Positions 59,576 through 64,000 of a stretch of 64,000 bases of DNA are shown in pieces. Origin of the DNA: Ignavibacteria bacterium (GTDB lineage Bacteria > Bacteroidota > Ignavibacteria > Kapaibacteriales > UBA4661). The notes beneath the pieces were generated by a model. The model did no database searches. It was not told the origin of the DNA and saw only the letters and a program-made list of their open reading frames with translations. The position numbers were made by a program, and so were the translations under genes. Each line of letters begins with the position of its first letter. Position 1 is the first letter of the stretch. Location of the stretch: the NCBI GenBank assembly GCA_947459425.1, contig CANHDJ010000005.1:1-64000 (forward strand). Reading direction: 5' to 3'.

Positions 59576-60502
59576 ATGAAAATTACTGTTATCGGCGCAG
59601 GAAATGTCGGCGCAACCGCCGCTCAGAAAATCGCTTACGATGGACTCGCTCACGAAGTTGTCATCGTGGATGTGGTCGAAGATTTGCCGCAGGGCAAGGG
59701 CTTGGATATGTTTCAAGCAATGCCTGTTATCGGCTCGGACACTCGCGTTACCGGCACGAACTCCTACGATGCAACCGCAGACTCAAACATTGTGATTATG
59801 ACCGCCGGACTCGCCCGCAAGCCCGGTATGAGCCGCGACGACTTGTTATTCAAAAATGCAGAAATCGTGAAATCCTGTATCGAACAGGCGTACGCGAAAT
59901 CTCCCAATGCGTTTTTTATCGTCGTTTCCAATCCGCTTGATGTAATGACTTACGTTGCGCTGAAAGCTACGGGGCTGCCACGCCATAAAGTTTTAGGCAT
60001 GGCGGGCGTGCTGGATTCGGCTCGTTATCGCACGTTTATTGCGATGGAACTTGGCGTTTCGGTCGAGGACATCAACGCATTTGTTTTGGGCGGACACGGC
60101 GATACGATGGTTCCGCTCCCACGCTTCACAACGGTTGCGGGTGTGCCGCTTGCCGAACTTATGCCACAAAACCGCATTGACGAAATTGTCAAGCGCACTG
60201 CCAACGGTGGTGCAGAAATTGTCGGCTTGCTCAAAACAGGCAGCGCGTACTATGCGCCATCGGCATCGGCAGTCGAAATGGCAGAATGTATCATCAAAGA
60301 CAAACGCCGCATTCTTCCAAGTGCCGTTTGGCTTGAAGGCGAATATGGTCAAAAAGATGTTGTCTGCGGTGTGCCGATTGTCATTGGCAAAAACGGTATG
60401 GAACGCATTTTTGAAATCAAACTTTCTGCCGACGAGCAAGCTGCTCTGAATAAATCGGCAGACGATGTACGCTCAAATATGGCAAAATTGACTAATGTGT
60501 AA
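59576..60502 (+). CDS. mdh: malate dehydrogenase
   Basis: [91 protein letters not shown]. Confidence 0.97.
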   Translation: MKITVIGAGNVGATAAQKIAYDGLAHEVVIVDVVEDLPQGKGLDMFQAMPVIGSDTRVTGTNSYDATADSNIVIMTAGLARKPGMSRDDLLFKNAEIVKSCIEQAYAKSPNAFFIVVSNPLDVMTYVALKATGLPRHKVLGMAGVLDSARYRTFIAMELGVSVEDINAFVLGGHGDTMVPLPRFTTVAGVPLAELMPQNRIDEIVKRTANGGAEIVGLLKTGSAYYAPSASAVEMAECIIKDKRRILPSAVWLEGEYGQKDVVCGVPIVIGKNGMERIFEIKLSADEQAALNKSADDVRSNMAKLTNV

Positions 60503-60582
60503 TTGATTGTCTCCAAGCCTTGCAAGTATCGTCTTCTGATGCGCCTTGCAAGGCTTTTTTCGTTCACTTTTCCCCTCCTTTT

Positions 60583-61404
60583 ATGAAATTCTTCAAAATT
60601 CTCGGCGCTTTCGCAATCCTTGCTATTGCGATGGCAGCCTGTACCCCAACGGCACCTACCGGTGAACAATTTGGCTTCAAAACAGGTGACTACACTGTTT
60701 ACCAGAAAGTGACCTTGGACAGCGCCAACAATCCGATTCGTGATAGCGTTTTTCGCGTAACAAGCACAGTGATTGCAACAAACCGTTCTATTGGTGGTCA
60801 AAATGATGCCGTGTTGGTGATTGACTCAACATTTGATCGTGGTTCGACAACACGCCTTGCGAGTCTTGATTCCAGCTATTACCGTGTTGCCAATAACGAG
60901 ATTTATTGGTTTTTTGATACTGGTGCGATCGCTCAGTTTTTGGGCGGCTCAGGCAGTTTTAATCTTGCCGGGGTAAGTTTAACGGGATTTCAATCGCAAT
61001 GGATTAAACTCGGTGATCTAAAAGATGCCGCAAGCTCACAAGATTTCTCGACAACATCATTTAGCGCGAATATTAACGTCCAACCTGTTGGCAGTATTGG
61101 TATTGCCGCGACGATTGGCGGAAAAGGTCTCGGAAAAACAAGCCTTTCTCTGAATAACACCACCTATAGTGTTCATCGGCAATCCCAGACTATTGGTCTT
61201 CGACTAACGATACCTCTTCTTGGTAATCTAACCATTCCGACTATTCAGAGTGAGTATGATTACGGTATTCCCTCAGAAAACAGCACACCACGTACACTGC
61301 TGCGCCGTCAAATCAATACGGTTGTCTTTAACGTCCCCCTTGTTGGTCCAAGTGTATTTAATGGAGAGCGTAGAACGCTTGTGTCGTTTACGCCCGGAAA
61401 ATAA
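60583..61404 (+). CDS. hypothetical lipoprotein
   Basis: MKFFKILGAFAILAIAMAACTPT lipobox. Confidence 0.75.
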   Translation: MKFFKILGAFAILAIAMAACTPTAPTGEQFGFKTGDYTVYQKVTLDSANNPIRDSVFRVTSTVIATNRSIGGQNDAVLVIDSTFDRGSTTRLASLDSSYYRVANNEIYWFFDTGAIAQFLGGSGSFNLAGVSLTGFQSQWIKLGDLKDAASSQDFSTTSFSANINVQPVGSIGIAATIGGKGLGKTSLSLNNTTYSVHRQSQTIGLRLTIPLLGNLTIPTIQSEYDYGIPSENSTPRTLLRRQINTVVFNVPLVGPSVFNGERRTLVSFTPGK

Positions 61405-61424
61405 TTATTCGCCGATAGTCTCAG

Positions 61425-61473
61425 AAAAAATCCCGCTTGCAGAGCATGATTGCATCTTCAAGCGGGATTTTTT
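61425..61473. terminator. bidirectional terminator
   Basis: AAAAAATCCCGCTTG ... CAAGCGGGATTTTTT. Confidence 0.9.
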
Positions 61474-61490
61474 GCTGATTATGGTGTGCA

Positions 61491-62381
61491 TTACTCAATT
61501 TGAAAACCTATTCCAACATAGCTATCACGCTGCTTGTAGAACATTCCATGCAGACTCACGCCGTCGTACCAATATGCCGACAGCAAGACACCATGCCCAA
61601 ATTTCTCGCCAATTTTCACGCCGATTTGGGCGCTTTGCGCAAGGCTTGTTGCGCCGCTCACGGTCAATATTTTTGCATCGTATCCCGCGCAAAGACTGAG
61701 CCAATGAAGCCCTAGAAGTGGTATCGTGGCATCTACGCCTAGTTGGGGTATTGCCGTACCGAAAAAATCGGGAATGGAGTGAAAAAGGAGGCTTGCACCC
61801 GCATAAAACCTCACTGTGCCAAATGAAGTTGCCGGGGAAAACGCGGCAACAGCATCCACAAACTCGCGGCTATAGACAAAGGTTTCCTGATATTGCGGAT
61901 AGCCGTCCACCAAATGCGCCGAAATATGGGCAACCCGCAAACGCCCCGAAAGCGAAGAACCATCGGCAAAAGGCGCTTTGACACTGGCATTGACACCAAA
62001 AAAGAAATCAGTGGTTTCGACAGGAAAGCGAAAATTTATCTCCGAGCGGAGGCGCGTAAAGGTGAAAAAGTCTGCTCCTAAGCGCACTTCGGGCGCTGTC
62101 TGCGCTGTGTCCGTAGGTAGAACATTTCCACGATTGAATACGAAAAGGTCAATCGAATGCCCAATATCCAAACGCAAGGCAGGACGCGGTGTTTGCGGCA
62201 GAACGCTGACCAATCCGCCCATACGTGATTCGATGATATTTGCCCGAAGCGGCTGAAAAAGCAGCCCTCGCGGAACCCATGATGGGCGTTCCGGTGATGG
62301 ACGCTCTGTTGCATCTTGGCTTTGCAGAGCGCTTGGAATCAGGGCGCAGCAAGCAATAAACAGAAAAATACTGATACGCAT
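61491..62381 (-). CDS. hypothetical outer membrane protein
   Basis: Signal peptide at 62381, barrel-like strands, terminal YVGIGFQIE. Confidence 0.7.
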   Translation of the reverse strand: MRISIFLFIACCALIPSALQSQDATERPSPERPSWVPRGLLFQPLRANIIESRMGGLVSVLPQTPRPALRLDIGHSIDLFVFNRGNVLPTDTAQTAPEVRLGADFFTFTRLRSEINFRFPVETTDFFFGVNASVKAPFADGSSLSGRLRVAHISAHLVDGYPQYQETFVYSREFVDAVAAFSPATSFGTVRFYAGASLLFHSIPDFFGTAIPQLGVDATIPLLGLHWLSLCAGYDAKILTVSGATSLAQSAQIGVKIGEKFGHGVLLSAYWYDGVSLHGMFYKQRDSYVGIGFQIE

Positions 62382-62498
62382 AGATTGATGATGATGAAAG
62401 TGGTACAGAAATCGCCCCGCAATATACCACGTCTCAGGAAAAAAGCCATGCACGGCGGGATGTTCAATTATTGGTTAATCAATGGAAGTGCCACGAAA

Positions 62499-62541
62499 AC
62501 AAAAACCCGTCGAGCAGCAAAAAAGCCGCCCGACGGGGTAA
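62499..62541 (-). terminator. terminator
   Basis: Minus strand CCCGTCG ... CGACGGGTTTTTGTTTT. Confidence 0.75.
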
Positions 62542-62565
62542 TATCTGAATAGTTACATTTCTTCC

Positions 62566-63678
62566 TTAAAACCATACCCCAAGGCTAACTACGCCTTCAA
62601 GACGCGAACTCGTTGGGCGGTCAGACGCATCACGGAAGAGTGTGTATTTGTTTTCTAGTGTCAGCGCTCGCACTTCGGCTCTAATGTACGAATTCGCAAC
62701 AGGGCGATACTCCACCGATACAGAGTACCCTGTTCCACGAAGTGCGGGCGTAATAATGCCAACATCACCATTTGCGCCGTTCGCATTCGCAACGTATTCA
62801 AAGCGCCCGGAGGCAAAAACACTCGGTGTAATCGCATATCGCAGCGCTAAAAAACTTGCTAGATATGTACCCCATTGGCGATTCAGTGTTGGCATTTCCT
62901 CAAGAGCATAATCTACTTCTGCCCGCACCGTTAGAGCATCCGAGGGCTGGTAGGTGAGAACAAGGTCATTGTAAATGCGTGTTGCTTCGGGTGTTCCGGT
63001 GGGCTGTTCGTTCCCGGCAATGCCAGTAAGAAGTGCGGAAAACTGGGATGACGGTGTGATACCAAAGAACCAACCGATGGATTTGTTGGCGTTATTATCC
63101 TCAAAAATACCGTAGCCATTCAGAAGATGGATTTGAGCCTGAATCAGGCTTCCCTCATACGAAAGTCTTGCACCAGCTTGATAGAATGGTTCGTTGGTTG
63201 TGGCAAAAGAGTAGAGTGTAAACCAGTTATCTTTCGGCAGGAGGCTCTCTCCGCCAATGTGCGTCATAAAAAAGCCGCCATCGAACCACAGTTTATCAAC
63301 GATGCGAAAGCCGCCATTTGCCTGTTGGAGCGTATTGTAGCGGGTGAGCGGCACATATGCGGAATTGCGCAAATCACCATATGCAACAGTAAGTGCTGCC
63401 CGATAATCCTCGTGAGCAACCGTCCCAGTAATCTGCGCCGTGTTCAGGTTAAATTGATTGCGGACATACCCCAAAAACGAGAATTGACGCGCTCCCGTGG
63501 GCTGTCCTTGCAAGACTGTTGCGTCATTATCAAAGGCGTAATAAGCATCAACATACCCCGAAAAGGTAATCGTTGGCGGCGTTGGTTTTTTGTCCTGCGC
63601 CCAGATTTGTTGCCCCATTGTCGAAGCAACCAAGAGTAGTAGAGCGGCTTTCAAGAAATAGTATGGGAATCGTTTCAT
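62566..63678 (-). CDS. outer membrane beta-barrel / porin-like protein
   Basis: Signal peptide; ITFSGYVDAYYAFDND; barrel strands; terminal LEGVVSLGVWF. Confidence 0.82.
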   Translation of the reverse strand: MKRFPYYFLKAALLLLVASTMGQQIWAQDKKPTPPTITFSGYVDAYYAFDNDATVLQGQPTGARQFSFLGYVRNQFNLNTAQITGTVAHEDYRAALTVAYGDLRNSAYVPLTRYNTLQQANGGFRIVDKLWFDGGFFMTHIGGESLLPKDNWFTLYSFATTNEPFYQAGARLSYEGSLIQAQIHLLNGYGIFEDNNANKSIGWFFGITPSSQFSALLTGIAGNEQPTGTPEATRIYNDLVLTYQPSDALTVRAEVDYALEEMPTLNRQWGTYLASFLALRYAITPSVFASGRFEYVANANGANGDVGIITPALRGTGYSVSVEYRPVANSYIRAEVRALTLENKYTLFRDASDRPTSSRLEGVVSLGVWF

Positions 63679-63870
63679 ACGTTCATCCTCAAGTAGTAAA
63701 TACAAAAAGTTAAAATAGTTTAGTTTTAAGCGGCTGCAATCTACTTTTTTTAACAATAAAAGTCAATAAAAATTAAAAAATTCTATAAACTTTGTAAATA
63801 CGACGAAGAAAAAGTATGGTAAAAATCTACTGGATAGCGGAGAAGTAGCTTGAGTGGAAGGATACCTGAA

Positions 63871-64000
63871 TGATTACAGTAAATGTTTGTGAACTACACG
63901 ATCAAACCCCGTATTTGTGCGGTGTACGAGCGACTTACTTTCACTTTTGCTGCATTTGTCAATATTACGGTCAAATTCCCATTGGCATCGGTTTCCACGT
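63871..64000 (+). CDS. start of an ORF running off the right edge
   Basis: MITVNVCELHDQTPYLCGVRATYFHFCCICQYYGQIPIGIGFH, open to the window end; family unknown. Confidence 0.3.

Overview
This is a 64 kb bacterial chromosomal segment. Gene content (gingipain-type C25 protease with a type A sorting domain, a PorQ-like protein, BshC, DUF4249 next to a TonB receptor, several outer-membrane barrels) suggests a Bacteroidota/Chlorobi-group organism, possibly an Ignavibacteria/Kapabacteria relative. That placement is inference; no database was searched. Most of the window is ordinary housekeeping and envelope functions: anmK, bshC, rdgB, lptB, scpB, rluB-like, xseA, sucC, mdh, TonB receptors, an MlaE permease, a DUF58 protein and an FKBP protein. 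No rRNA, tRNA or CRISPR array was recognised. The observations most worth following up are: (1) an AT-rich three-gene cassette (about 34.95-36.23 kb) bracketed by direct copies of a TTGAATTCA-centred palindrome, with an A11 tract at the junction of its first two genes that could allow a -1 slip fusing them; (2) a shared 42-43 bp upstream element with 11 bp-periodic [GT]TAAYAT direct repeats, resembling a Pho box, in front of a TonB receptor and the neighbouring sorting-domain protein; (3) an RluB/RsuA-type pseudouridine synthase with an SR-like N-terminus plus 19 tandem copies of ERPERKFS(S/G), whose DNA variation is almost all synonymous; (4) an orphan beta-class DNA methyltransferase between two unpaired antitoxin-like genes; (5) an outer-membrane barrel protein with an N-terminal CXXCH haem motif; (6) a perfect 18 bp palindromic operator candidate over the promoter of a TonB receptor; (7) a truncated IS1-family transposase tail at the left edge.
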